From Vibrio coralliilyticus ATCC BAA-450 (GTDB lineage Bacteria; Pseudomonadota; Gammaproteobacteria; Enterobacterales; Vibrionaceae): DNA of 64,000 bases. The translations under genes were made by a program, and so were the position numbers. The DNA lies in NCBI RefSeq assembly GCF_000176135.1, contig NZ_ACZN01000012.1, positions 1 to 64,000 on the forward strand. Reading direction: 5' to 3'. The notes under the pieces are model-generated. The model was not told the DNA's origin. It saw only the letters and a program-made list of their open reading frames with translations, and searched no databases. Below, one piece after another: positions 13,205-21,589 of this stretch (position 1 is the first letter of the stretch; every line of letters starts with the position of its first letter).

Positions 13205-13534
13205 ATGAAAGTAAACATCACTGGTAAAAATATCGAAACCACCTCTGCAATCCGAGCTCATATCGAGAGCAAATTTAAAAAGTTGGAAAAATGGCAAGTA
13301 GACATCATCGGATGTCAGGCAAGCTTCAGTGAGGAGCCGAATAAACAGAAGAAATTTGAAGCTGTCATTACTGTCCCTAAAGGCCAACTTGTTGCATCTG
13401 CCACCAACGAAGATCTGTACGTTGCTATCAATGAGGTAGAACAAAAACTGGAACGTCAGCTCAACAAACTTCGTCACAAGCCTGAAGCGCGACGCGCAGA
13501 GAAACCAGAGCTTGAAGAGATAGAAAGCGAATAA
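13205..13534 (+). CDS. raiA: Ribosome-associated inhibitor RaiA (protein Y)
   Basis: A 109-residue ribosome hibernation factor of the YfiA/HPF short family. It binds the decoding region of the 30S subunit in the cold and in stationary phase and blocks translation. The fold begins MKVNITGKNIETT and has the acidic tail EKPELEEIESE typical of protein Y. The start at 13205 is chosen because GAGGAA lies 8 bases upstream; an in-frame ATG at 13184 lacks this. In E. coli raiA is CRP-stimulated, consistent with the two CRP-like sites here. A terminator follows. Confidence 0.95.
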   Translation: MKVNITGKNIETTSAIRAHIESKFKKLEKWQVDIIGCQASFSEEPNKQKKFEAVITVPKGQLVASATNEDLYVAINEVEQKLERQLNKLRHKPEARRAEKPELEEIESE

Positions 13535-13569
13535 TTGTTAACTCATATTGATGAGTTACAGAGGATTTA

Positions 13570-13599
13570 AAAAATAGCGCCGAAAGGCGCTATTTTTTT
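13570..13599 (+). terminator. Terminator of raiA
   Basis: AAAATAGCGCC (13571-13581), GAAA tetraloop, GGCGCTATTTT (13586-13596), then T residues. Confidence 0.92.
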
Positions 13600-13601
13600 G
13601 C

Positions 13602-13630
13602 TTGACGCTCACTAAGCGGTTGCTTATTGT
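13602..13630 (+). promoter_or_regulatory. Promoter of pheL-pheA
   Basis: TTGACG (13602-13607), 17 bases, TATTGT (13625-13630). It lies 31 bases before the pheL start codon. Confidence 0.7.
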
Positions 13631-13661
13631 GTTGGCAGCATCACAACAAAAGTAATGATTT

Positions 13662-13709
13662 ATGACTCACAACACCCTGTTCTTTTTTGACTTCTTTTTT
13701 CTCCACTAA
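13662..13709 (+). CDS. pheL: PheL leader peptide
   Basis: A 15-codon open frame encoding MTHNTLFFFDFFFLH, with six Phe codons (TTC/TTT) in two clusters. It is analogous to E. coli PheL ([15 protein letters not shown]). Ribosome stalling at these codons when Phe-tRNA is scarce is expected to favour the antiterminator. It lies between the promoter and the terminator hairpin before pheA. Confidence 0.93.
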   Translation: MTHNTLFFFDFFFLH

Positions 13710-13713
13710 GCTT

Positions 13714-13783
13714 GGAGGCTCTCTCGTTTTCGAAAGAAAAGTCAAAAACGAACAGGAAGCCTCCCAATCGGGAGGCTTTTTTT
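13714..13783 (+). promoter_or_regulatory. pheA transcription attenuator
   Basis: The terminator stem AAGCCTCCC (13757-13765) with GGGAGGCTT (13770-13778) is followed by a seven-T run. The competing antiterminator strand GGAGGCT (13714-13720), right after the pheL stop, can pair with AGCCTCC (13758-13764). This is classical Phe-codon attenuation of pheA. Confidence 0.9.
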
Positions 13784-13798
13784 ATGAAGGAATGCAGG

Positions 13799-14977
13799 AT
13801 GACCGAACAAAAATACTCACTCGATGAAATTCGCTTACGTTTAAATGAGCTGGATGACGAACTGTTGAAGCTCTTATCTGAACGAAGAAAGATGAGCATT
13901 GAGGTGGCTAAGAGTAAAGTTCAGACATCCAAACCGGTTCGTGACGCAAGCCGAGAACAGCAGCTGTTGGTGAAACTGATCAACGCAGGTCGTGACAAGT
14001 ACGAACTTGATGCTCAGTACATTACTAAGCTGTTCCACACCATCATTGAAGACTCCGTTTTACTGCAACAATCTTACCTGCAGAATCTAGCCAACCCTGA
14101 ATTGAGCCGTAAACCGCTGGCTCGTGTAGCGTTTCTTGGCTCTAAAGGCTCATACTCCCATCTTGCTAGCCGTGAGTATTTCAGCCGTAAAAATACAGAA
14201 CTAATCGAGCTCAATTGTGAGCACTTCAAAGAAGTGACACAGACGGTTGAATCTGGTCATGCCGATTATGGCGTACTGCCGATTGAAAACACCAGTTCTG
14301 GTTCCATTAATGAAGTTTACGACCTGCTGCAACATACAACGCTGTATATCGTTGGTGAAATGACCCTGCCGATTGAACATTGCCTAGTAGCAACATCGGA
14401 CATTCGTTTAGAAGAGATAAAAACACTCTACTCACACCCACAGCCTCATCAACAATGCAGTGAGTTCCTGAGCCGAATGAAAGGTGTCACGTTGGAGTCT
14501 TGTGCTAGCACAGCTGATGCGATGCAGAAGGTTAAAGAAATGGGCCGCAGCGATGTTGCCGCTATTGGTAATGCTTCGAGTGGCAAGCTCTACGGCCTAC
14601 AACCGATCCAAGGCAACATTGCCAACCAAACAGAGAATCACACCCGTTTCATTATAGTGGCACGTAAACCTGTCGAAGTGTCCAGCCAGATACCAGCAAA
14701 AACGACACTCATCATGTCAACCTCCCAAGACGCCGGTTCATTGGTCGCGACCTTGCTGGTACTACAAAAGTACGGAATCAACATGAACAAATTGGAGTCA
14801 CGTCCAATTATGGGGAACCCTTGGGAAGAGATGTTTTATGTTGATCTCGAATCTCACCTTGAATCCGAAGAGATGCAGCAAGCCCTGAATGAGCTAACGC
14901 AGCTGACTAAACATTTAAAAGTTTTGGGTTGTTACCCAAGTGAGAATGTCAAGCCAACGACAGTGAAACTTCAGTAA
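13799..14977 (+). CDS. pheA: Chorismate mutase / prephenate dehydratase (P-protein)
   Basis: A 392-residue bifunctional enzyme of phenylalanine synthesis converting chorismate to prephenate and then to phenylpyruvate. An AroQ chorismate mutase domain (about 1-90) is followed by the prephenate dehydratase domain (about 105-285) with GSKGSYSHLASREYF and the NHTRFIIVARK signature. A C-terminal ACT domain carries ESRPI, the likely site of Phe feedback inhibition. The start at 13799 fits the family N-terminus. A longer in-frame reading from 13712 runs through the attenuator and is rejected. Expression is controlled by the pheL attenuator. Confidence 0.97.
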   Translation: MTEQKYSLDEIRLRLNELDDELLKLLSERRKMSIEVAKSKVQTSKPVRDASREQQLLVKLINAGRDKYELDAQYITKLFHTIIEDSVLLQQSYLQNLANPELSRKPLARVAFLGSKGSYSHLASREYFSRKNTELIELNCEHFKEVTQTVESGHADYGVLPIENTSSGSINEVYDLLQHTTLYIVGEMTLPIEHCLVATSDIRLEEIKTLYSHPQPHQQCSEFLSRMKGVTLESCASTADAMQKVKEMGRSDVAAIGNASSGKLYGLQPIQGNIANQTENHTRFIIVARKPVEVSSQIPAKTTLIMSTSQDAGSLVATLLVLQKYGINMNKLESRPIMGNPWEEMFYVDLESHLESEEMQQALNELTQLTKHLKVLGCYPSENVKPTTVKLQ

Positions 14978-15008
14978 TTAAACAATGCAGATCAAATAAA
15001 TTACTTAC

Positions 15009-15081
15009 AAGGACTGACACTATTCATAAATGAACCTAATATTCCGCTTCTTAGTTGCATATTAGGTGTGTGTCAGTCCTT
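15009..15081. repeat. Two-tier long palindrome after pheA
   Basis: AAGGACTGACAC (15009-15020) pairs perfectly over 12 bp with GTGTCAGTCCTT (15070-15081). Nested inside, CCTAATAT (15035-15042) pairs perfectly with ATATTAGG (15059-15066). Only three T residues follow, so it is not a textbook terminator, though it may still end pheA transcription. It could be an extragenic palindrome or a very small terminal-inverted-repeat element. Confidence 0.7.
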
Positions 15082-15143
15082 TCAACATATCACTCTGATA
15101 GGCGTTATCCATTCATGGGTCAGAAGGCCACTTCCTAGCTGAT

Positions 15144-16187
15144 ATGAGATCACTATTTCTACTTACCGTCGCACTTTCCGTGCCCAGTTTTTCTACTCAC
15201 GCAAACTCTCCACTCAACGTCTACATGTGGGAAGATACGCTCTCACCGAATGTCATCGAAAGCTGGCAATCGAGCACAGGCACACCGCTGAAGCTGTCCC
15301 ATTTTGATAATGATGATGAACGTAGCCTGTTGATGATGAAAGGTATTCAGCTACCTTTTGATCTCGTGGTTTTGGATAATGTTTCGGCTCAAATATATGG
15401 GCGTTTGGGATCGTTTGAAGATCTTACCCAACTGAAAAATCGTCACCATAACGACGACAAATGGCTTCAAGCCTGTGGAAAATACGCTGTTCCTTACTTT
15501 TGGGGAACAGTGGGAATAGCTTATCGAAAAGACATAGTGAAAAAGCCTCCAACCAGCTGGCAAGAATTTGTCCATCCACCGAAAGCTCTGGAAGGGCGAA
15601 TTGGTATGATCAATGACAGCGTCGAAAGCTTTCTACCAGTATTTTACAGCTTGGGGATCTCTCCAACAGAAGAACAAGAATCGCTCTTCCAGCAAGCCTA
15701 CCCTGAATTGCAATCTTTCAGCGATAAAGTCCTCACCTACGAATACATTCTCAGCTACATCCGTAGTAACAGAAATGCTGCGAAGCTGGCAATGGCTCTG
15801 GCTTACAGTGGTGACCAATACTCATTAAATCGCTACTACACTGGTAATCAGTGGGATTTCATCGTTCCTGAAGGTGAGTTATTTTTGTGGGTTGACTGTT
15901 TGGCCGTCAGTAGCCATTCAACCAATAAGGAGAAGGCTAAAGCCTTCCTTGAGTACCTTATGGATCCCACTATTGCTGCAACAAATGCAACAGACATCAA
16001 AGCTGCAACGCCAAACTTAACGGCGTTAAAACAGATGCCGGATTGGTATCTAGATGATGCATCATTGTTTCCAGAACAACAGCGAGTCGAGCAAGGGCGC
16101 GTAGATAGCGAACTCTCGGCATCAAATATCAGCTTACGAGCAAAAATAATAAATCGCATTCTGAAACGTCATGAAGCTCAGTACTAG
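15144..16187 (+). CDS. nspS: Periplasmic polyamine (norspermidine) sensor NspS
   Basis: A 347-residue PotD/PotF-like periplasmic binding protein with a signal peptide (about 1-20, ending STHA). In V. cholerae NspS binds norspermidine or spermidine and signals to the membrane protein MbaA rather than feeding a transporter. That gene pair and its position after pheA are reproduced here. No ABC transporter genes adjoin it, which supports a sensory role. It overlaps mbaA by 17 bases. No good ribosome-binding site is visible before the ATG, so the exact start is less certain. Confidence 0.9.
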   Translation: MRSLFLLTVALSVPSFSTHANSPLNVYMWEDTLSPNVIESWQSSTGTPLKLSHFDNDDERSLLMMKGIQLPFDLVVLDNVSAQIYGRLGSFEDLTQLKNRHHNDDKWLQACGKYAVPYFWGTVGIAYRKDIVKKPPTSWQEFVHPPKALEGRIGMINDSVESFLPVFYSLGISPTEEQESLFQQAYPELQSFSDKVLTYEYILSYIRSNRNAAKLAMALAYSGDQYSLNRYYTGNQWDFIVPEGELFLWVDCLAVSSHSTNKEKAKAFLEYLMDPTIAATNATDIKAATPNLTALKQMPDWYLDDASLFPEQQRVEQGRVDSELSASNISLRAKIINRILKRHEAQY

Positions 16188-18516
16188 AGTTCTGTTGCTA
16201 GTTTCCCCAGTCATCCTAATCAGTGCTGCGTTTTCTAGCTACGGCATATACAACAACCAAAAAGATGCGTTAATTAAACGCGAAAACAGTTATCTCCAGT
16301 TAACGATGGAAAAGCTCGCAGGTCACTTTCGCCAATCAGTGGCACTGCTGAACAGCTATTCCCTGACCTTAACCAAGAGTGACATTATCCGTCATTACTT
16401 CGGTCAACAGGATAATCCGTATCGGGAGATGGAGCTGATCGATAACCTGCAGACGACGATAGAGAATCTGCAGGCCAATAAGCAGAACGATATTGCCGTC
16501 GCGATTCTGAATCATAATCGCGCCCCGCAGTTCTATGCGGATAATCAGTCCGACCCTTTTTCTAAGCTCGATCAGAATGTGTTCCGCTTTGTGGATCGAA
16601 CATACCGCCGCACGGGTAACACATCCTACACAGGTTTCACGCAAAACCACCAAGGGCAGAGCATTTTAGTGCGCTACGACGTCCTCGATACCAATACGCT
16701 AATTTCTCCGCTTAGTTACAATACCGAGCAGGTATTTTTTATCGTTGTTTATCTGTCATTGGATAAGTTTGACCAACTAAAACACATCATCGAATTTGAT
16801 AATGACAGCAGCATATTCTTCGCTGACCAACCAGTCATAAAATCAGGGTTGACTCAGTCGGTCGAGCTTAAGCCCAACCTTTATGCGGTGTTAGATCCTG
16901 CGCAATACCTACTGGCTGAAAAGCTCCATAAGATCGAACAAAGGCTGCTGTTGTTCTTTGGCGCCTCCACTGCGGCAACGATCCTGATCCTACTGTTTCT
17001 GCTCCATCGCCGCGTCATCAGTCCAATTACCCGTCTTGAACACCAACTTCAAGAAGTCGAACAACGTAAGCGCCATAACATTGAACGGCTCAGCAGCGAC
17101 GATGAAATCGGCCGTTTGTCGGTTCGTTTTTATGATATGTACAAAGAGCTCAATTCAAGTTACCAGAAAACCAAAGCAATGGCGGAGAACGACCACCTGA
17201 CACAACTGGCCAATCGCTACCAGTTTCAAGTCTATGTCGAGCGTACAATTGCCAACAAACTGCTCCACACCCACGCTTGGATTCTGTATATCGACTTGGA
17301 CAACTTTAAGTACGTCAATGACAAATACGGGCATCATTTGGGGGATTCGTTGCTGGTGAACTTTGCCGACCATATTCGTGAAATCTGTCATCAGTATGAA
17401 CTGTCTTATGGCGTGAAGTGCATCGCTTCAAGGTTGTCTGGTGACGAGTTTGCTATTTTCATAGCTTCCGCACACGACAACAATTACCCAGACAAGGTGG
17501 CCCAAGCGGTTTTAGAACCGATTCAAAACCCTCAGAGTTCACCGCTAGGCAGCTTTCCGATTACCGCCAGTATCGGCGTGGCGAGCTACCCTCAAGACGG
17601 GCAGGATTTAGCCAAACTGCTGTCTAATGCGGACACTGCGATGTATCAGGCCAAACGTGCAGGGAAAAACCAGGTCGCACGTTATTCAGAAGAGCTGGAT
17701 CAGATTGTTCGTCGCCGAACTCAGATTGAGCGCGCCTTGAGAAATGGCGAGTTCGACGATGAGTTCCATTTGATGTATCAGCCTTACTTTGATCGCTCGG
17801 GTAAGACCATTGTCGGCGTGGAAGCTCTGTTGCGTTGGGAGTCACCCAAAATGGGCAAGGTCAATCCGGGCGAGTTTATCCCTATCTCAGAGAAAACGGG
17901 GTTATTTGGTAAGATTGATCGCTGGGTCATACTTCAGGCGTTTAAAGACTTTGTCGCCCTGCAAAACTGTTTTGATCATCCGATTCAACTGTCAATCAAT
18001 CTCTCTTCTGCAGAACTGGACTCCTTGCAACTGGCGCGAGACATACAGCACGCCGCCAATCAATATCACGTAATTCCCGGCTTGGTGGATTTTGAAATCA
18101 CAGAAACTTTTGCCACAGACTCCCAGAGCTACTCTCTGCTACATGAACTGTCATTGATGGGCTTTAAGTTAGCGATTGATGATTTTGGTTCCGGCTATAC
18201 ATCTATCACTCAGCTTGTAGAATACCCGGTACAGAAAATTAAGCTCGACCGTGAATTTCTTACCGCTCTGATCAAAACCAATAATCAGAAGGTGGTGAAG
18301 CCACTGGTGGATTTGTGTCATTCACAGTCAATGATAGTGACTGCTGAAGGCATTGAATCACAGGAAATGCATCAATGGCTGGCGGAGAATCAGTGTGACT
18401 ACATGCAAGGTTATTTCCTTTCCCCTCCGGTTTCATTGTCTGAGCTGAAATTCCTCGACTCATCCACACAAGGAAACCAGCATGTCGGTGAAGAAAGTTA
18501 TTGTCGCTTCGCTTAA
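16171..18516 (+). CDS. mbaA: MbaA, GGDEF-EAL cyclic-di-GMP enzyme receptor for NspS
   Basis: A 781-residue inner-membrane protein with TM1 (about 5-25), a periplasmic sensor region (about 26-265), TM2 (about 267-290) and a HAMP linker. A GGDEF domain has SGDEF at residues 423-427 in place of GGDEF, and the EAL domain has EALLR at 551-555. In V. cholerae MbaA degrades c-di-GMP and is switched towards synthesis by norspermidine-bound NspS, controlling biofilm. The EAL catalytic motif looks intact. The SGDEF change is compatible with activity in some proteins. It overlaps nspS (17 bases) and yjjX (35 bases), so the three form one operon. Confidence 0.92.
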   Translation: MKLSTRVLLLVSPVILISAAFSSYGIYNNQKDALIKRENSYLQLTMEKLAGHFRQSVALLNSYSLTLTKSDIIRHYFGQQDNPYREMELIDNLQTTIENLQANKQNDIAVAILNHNRAPQFYADNQSDPFSKLDQNVFRFVDRTYRRTGNTSYTGFTQNHQGQSILVRYDVLDTNTLISPLSYNTEQVFFIVVYLSLDKFDQLKHIIEFDNDSSIFFADQPVIKSGLTQSVELKPNLYAVLDPAQYLLAEKLHKIEQRLLLFFGASTAATILILLFLLHRRVISPITRLEHQLQEVEQRKRHNIERLSSDDEIGRLSVRFYDMYKELNSSYQKTKAMAENDHLTQLANRYQFQVYVERTIANKLLHTHAWILYIDLDNFKYVNDKYGHHLGDSLLVNFADHIREICHQYELSYGVKCIASRLSGDEFAIFIASAHDNNYPDKVAQAVLEPIQNPQSSPLGSFPITASIGVASYPQDGQDLAKLLSNADTAMYQAKRAGKNQVARYSEELDQIVRRRTQIERALRNGEFDDEFHLMYQPYFDRSGKTIVGVEALLRWESPKMGKVNPGEFIPISEKTGLFGKIDRWVILQAFKDFVALQNCFDHPIQLSINLSSAELDSLQLARDIQHAANQYHVIPGLVDFEITETFATDSQSYSLLHELSLMGFKLAIDDFGSGYTSITQLVEYPVQKIKLDREFLTALIKTNNQKVVKPLVDLCHSQSMIVTAEGIESQEMHQWLAENQCDYMQGYFLSPPVSLSELKFLDSSTQGNQHVGEESYCRFA

Positions 18517-19015
18517 CCCAGCCAAAATTAACGCGGTCAAAAGCGCATTTCAGGCAGCTTTTGACTCACAAACGTTCGAGTTTGTCGGTGTGAGTGTCGC
18601 TAGTGAAGTGGCCGATCAACCAATGAGCAATGAAGAAACGCACACAGGTGCGCTCAACCGAGTCCGCAACGCTAAAATGTCTCAACCCAATGGCGACTAT
18701 TATGTTGGCCTCGAGGCTGGTATTGAAGGTAATGTGACCTTTGCTTGGATGGTGATTGAGTCAGAAACACATCGTGGTGAGTCTCGCTCTGCTAGCTTGA
18801 TGCTACCACCGGTTGTGATTGAAAAACTGGCTAAGGCTAATGAGCTAGGTGATGTAATGGACGAAGTGTTTGGCACTGACAACATTAAACAGAAAGGTGG
18901 CGCCATTAGCCTACTGACGCAAGACCAGTTGACGCGTAGCAGTGTGTATCATCAGGCGTTGATATTGGCATTAATTCCATTTACCAATCCAGAGCACTTC
19001 CCCGCTAATCTCTAG
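18482..19015 (+). CDS. yjjX: Inosine/xanthosine triphosphatase YjjX
   Basis: A 177-residue NTPase of the YjjX/NTPase 1 family that removes non-canonical ITP and XTP from the nucleotide pool. The N-terminus VIVASLNPAKINAVKSAF and the central YVGLEAGIEG are typical. AAGGAAAC lies just upstream of the ATG, inside the end of mbaA, which it overlaps by 35 bases. Its stop codon TAG is formed by the TA target of an inserted MITE-like element plus the first G of that element. Restoring the uninserted sequence gives TAA at the same place, so the protein is unchanged. Confidence 0.93.
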   Translation: MSVKKVIVASLNPAKINAVKSAFQAAFDSQTFEFVGVSVASEVADQPMSNEETHTGALNRVRNAKMSQPNGDYYVGLEAGIEGNVTFAWMVIESETHRGESRSASLMLPPVVIEKLAKANELGDVMDEVFGTDNIKQKGGAISLLTQDQLTRSSVYHQALILALIPFTNPEHFPANL

Positions 19016-19278
19016 GGTCTGTTGACCTTTTGCGGTTAAATTTTGTTCGAGATAAAAGCGTTTTAGTCGCGGCGAGAGGTTTGTCGCCTAGTGACCTAAG
19101 CAAAACACCTCTCAACAAAGAGTAAAACGCTTTTAGCCGAACCCTCTGGGCAGCGTTTGTGGTTCCTTTCTACTGCGTTATCGGCTTATCAGGTAGGGCA
19201 ACTACGTTTCAAATCCTCTGCCTTGTATAAAGAACCCACAAACTGCTGCAAAAATCAGCTCAAAAGGTCAACAGACCC
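19015..19278. mobile_element. 264-bp MITE-like element with 18-bp terminal inverted repeats
   Basis: The left end GGGTCTGTTGACCTTTTG (19015-19032) is the exact reverse complement of the right end (19261-19278). Both ends are flanked by TA, consistent with a TA target duplication. Nested inverted repeats occur inside: 19053-19065 with 19123-19135, and 19074-19080 with 19107-19113. There is no credible reading frame. It is inserted between yjjX and the trpR terminator. The TA duplication suggests mobilisation by an IS630/Tc1-like transposase, but the family cannot be assigned from this window. Confidence 0.85.
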
Positions 19279-19281
19279 TAA

Positions 19282-19309
19282 TAAAAACAAAGGTGCCGAT
19301 GGCACCTTT
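19282..19309 (-). terminator. Terminator of trpR (overlaps its stop codon)
   Basis: AAAGGTGCC (289-297 of the 19,000 block) pairs with GGCACCTTT (301-309). On the minus strand the hairpin starts within the TAA stop codon of trpR (19308-19310) and is followed by TGTTTTT. On the plus strand it could also stop reads coming from yjjX through the MITE. Confidence 0.85.
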
Positions 19310-19604
19310 ATTTGGGTTCAAGTAAGGCTGAGATTTCAGCCTTTTCTGCTTCGCTCTTCGACTTCAGCTCATTGGAGCCGCGAGTAATGGTGGCGACACC
19401 TACCCCTAGCATCTGACTGATTTGGCGCTGAGACAATTCACCTTTAAGCAATTCGCGACATATATTGACCCTTGCGATTAAAGATTCGCGCTCATCGGGT
19501 GTGAGCAGCATGGTCAGCAACATCTCGTGTTGGTCGGATTCGCTGCTCGTTTTAATCAAATCTAAGATCTGTTGCCAGTCGGTGTACTCAGGTTGTGTTG
19601 CCAT
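19308..19604 (-). CDS. trpR: Tryptophan repressor TrpR
   Basis: A 98-residue helical repressor that, with tryptophan bound, shuts off trp operons. The family core MLTPDERESLIARVNICRE is followed by the helix-turn-helix QISQMLGVGVATITRGSNELK (about 60-80). It lies 29 bases after slt on the same strand, as in E. coli, and could be co-transcribed with slt. An ACTAGT motif (19633-19638) lies just upstream but only as a half-operator. Confidence 0.96.
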   Translation of the reverse strand: MATQPEYTDWQQILDLIKTSSESDQHEMLLTMLLTPDERESLIARVNICRELLKGELSQRQISQMLGVGVATITRGSNELKSKSEAEKAEISALLEPK

Positions 19605-19633
19605 TTGCTCTCGCTGCCTAGGACGTCATAAAA

Positions 19634-21589
19634 CTAGTATCTGGTATCAATCTCATTCTGATTGAGAAACGCCCCATCGACCCCCAACAGGTTACGGTAG
19701 TATGTTTCAAACATCAGAATGTTCTGCACATAACCACGGGTTTCCTTAAATGGAATGGCTTCAATAAATGCGTAAGCATCCAGTTTGCCTTGGGTACGTT
19801 CACGCCAGGTTTTCACTCGGTGTGGTCCAGCATTATACGCAGCAAGCGCGAAAATTCGATTATTATCGTATCGCTCGAGTAAGCCTTTCAGGTAGTGGCT
19901 GCCTATCTCTATGTTTTTGCCAACCTCATATAAGTCATTGCTACTGCGATACGACAGCTGATATTTACGCGCAGTGTACTTAGCCGTTGATGGCATAATT
20001 TGCATGATACCGCGCGCACCAACAGGAGAACGCGCTTCAACATCCAAACCACTCTCTTGTCTCGCCAATGACATCAGAGTGATTGGATCAATGCTGTGCT
20101 TTTCGCCATAGAAGTTAAACCACCAGCGATGAGCCACCGGGAAACGCAGCTCTAGGTTGTCCCACATTTTGGCTTTGATACTCGCCGTAACGGTCAAATG
20201 AGACCAGTCTTTATAGGAGGCGTACGCCGCTAGCATCTCTTTTTGCTCAGCATTAGCTCGATTGAGCAACCAACGCCATTCGCTTTTCGCTGCGGCAATT
20301 TTATCCCGTTCAATCAGCTCTTCGATGCGCACTAAGGCTGTCATAAACGGTTTGACCGCTTGCTGCTCAAAAGAGATGGTGGAAACTGGGTAATTGATCG
20401 ATCGCTTGATCTCTTTCGCGGCCGCAACGCTATAGAAGTTTCGCTGACCCACCAGATTTTCAAGACGCTGGCTGCCTTTGGTGATATCCCCCAACGCGAC
20501 TTCACTGCGTCCTAACCAATATTGCCAGCGCAGGCTTTGCTGCTTTTTATCTGGCAGGTGTCCTATCCAATCTTCCACACCATGCCAGTCTGCTTCTTGA
20601 ATCGCTAAGCGAACCCTGCGCTCAATCAAATCATTATTACTGGACGTTTCTATCTTTTTATCGCGCCATTGCGCCAAAGACTCGGAATCGGTGTTAATCA
20701 ATCGGAAGGCAATATAATCAGCCAGCTTCTGCGCCTCGTCTAAAGGCATTTTCTGCGCAGAGGTGGCTTGATCAAACGCTTGCTGCGCCATTCTAACGTC
20801 TTTTCGCGCCAGCTTTTTCAACGCAAGCCCTGTCTGAAAACGGTTGAAATCACTATCGCTGTGCTGGCGAGCAAAGTTAACGACATTTTCTGGTCGATTA
20901 AACAACGCCTTCATATCAGAGGCTTGCTTACGTGCTTTGTCAGAGTTGAGCTGCTTTTTGAGGTAGTTCATTAGCGAGCCATTACGTGCTTCAAACGCTA
21001 GCAGCATACGCTCAAGAATTTGCTGATCGGTTCTTAACCCCGCTTTGTCCCAAACCTCAAACAGCGGGTCACAAGCATCAGCAATACTCTGCCCGGAGTG
21101 CCAAAGTTTCTCTGCACCTTCAAAAGCTTGGTCCTTATGACCTGTTCGATAAAGCGCATGATAGTAGTGACATTGATACGTTTCACCGCGTGGTTCTACG
21201 GTCTGAAATTCTGCCAGCTTTTGCCATTGTTTTTGTCTGGCAAGACTGTCGATGTATGGAGCTCGAATGCGAGCTGAAAATGGCAACGTACTATAAGTAT
21301 CAATAAACGCTTCTACTTCCGCCGGTGAGTGTTGCCCGATATCAACTAAAAAAGCACGGTAATCCGTATAAGGTGTTAGAGGGTAATCTTTGATTTTATT
21401 ACGGATTTCTTGATATTGAGTTACCTGATTATTGTCGAGGTATTCTTGCGCCTGGTCATAAATTTTCCGTTGTTGCTGGAGATCACTTGCCATTGCTGAA
21501 GTGGCTAAGCTTGCGCTGCAAACCATCGAGACCCAGGTCAGAATCGATGAAGGAATGCGATGCAGCGACTTTGAAAACGTCAGCATCAT
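19634..21589 (-). CDS. slt: Soluble lytic murein transglycosylase Slt
   Basis: A 651-residue periplasmic enzyme that cleaves peptidoglycan glycan strands to 1,6-anhydromuropeptides. A signal peptide (about 1-34, ending AMA) precedes a long alpha-superhelical ring domain. A C-terminal SLT catalytic domain follows, with LARQESGLD (catalytic Glu), GARGIMQIMPSTA and AAYNAGPHRVKTW. The length matches Slt70. The ATG at 21589 is followed immediately by a second ATG; AGGACGAG lies 8-10 bases before. Its products feed the recycling genes (nagZ, anmK, murQ) at 30-36 kb. Confidence 0.95.
   Translation of the reverse strand: MMLTFSKSLHRIPSSILTWVSMVCSASLATSAMASDLQQQRKIYDQAQEYLDNNQVTQYQEIRNKIKDYPLTPYTDYRAFLVDIGQHSPAEVEAFIDTYSTLPFSARIRAPYIDSLARQKQWQKLAEFQTVEPRGETYQCHYYHALYRTGHKDQAFEGAEKLWHSGQSIADACDPLFEVWDKAGLRTDQQILERMLLAFEARNGSLMNYLKKQLNSDKARKQASDMKALFNRPENVVNFARQHSDSDFNRFQTGLALKKLARKDVRMAQQAFDQATSAQKMPLDEAQKLADYIAFRLINTDSESLAQWRDKKIETSSNNDLIERRVRLAIQEADWHGVEDWIGHLPDKKQQSLRWQYWLGRSEVALGDITKGSQRLENLVGQRNFYSVAAAKEIKRSINYPVSTISFEQQAVKPFMTALVRIEELIERDKIAAAKSEWRWLLNRANAEQKEMLAAYASYKDWSHLTVTASIKAKMWDNLELRFPVAHRWWFNFYGEKHSIDPITLMSLARQESGLDVEARSPVGARGIMQIMPSTAKYTARKYQLSYRSSNDLYEVGKNIEIGSHYLKGLLERYDNNRIFALAAYNAGPHRVKTWRERTQGKLDAYAFIEAIPFKETRGYVQNILMFETYYRNLLGVDGAFLNQNEIDTRY

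Noticed and set aside
13712..13798. Longer N-terminus for PheA
   Set aside because: This stretch is the attenuator (antiterminator and terminator stem); the family N-terminus starts at 13799.
19633..19638. ACTAGT as a TrpR operator for trpR autoregulation
   Set aside because: Only the central hexamer is present; the flanking inverted half sites of a trp operator are missing.
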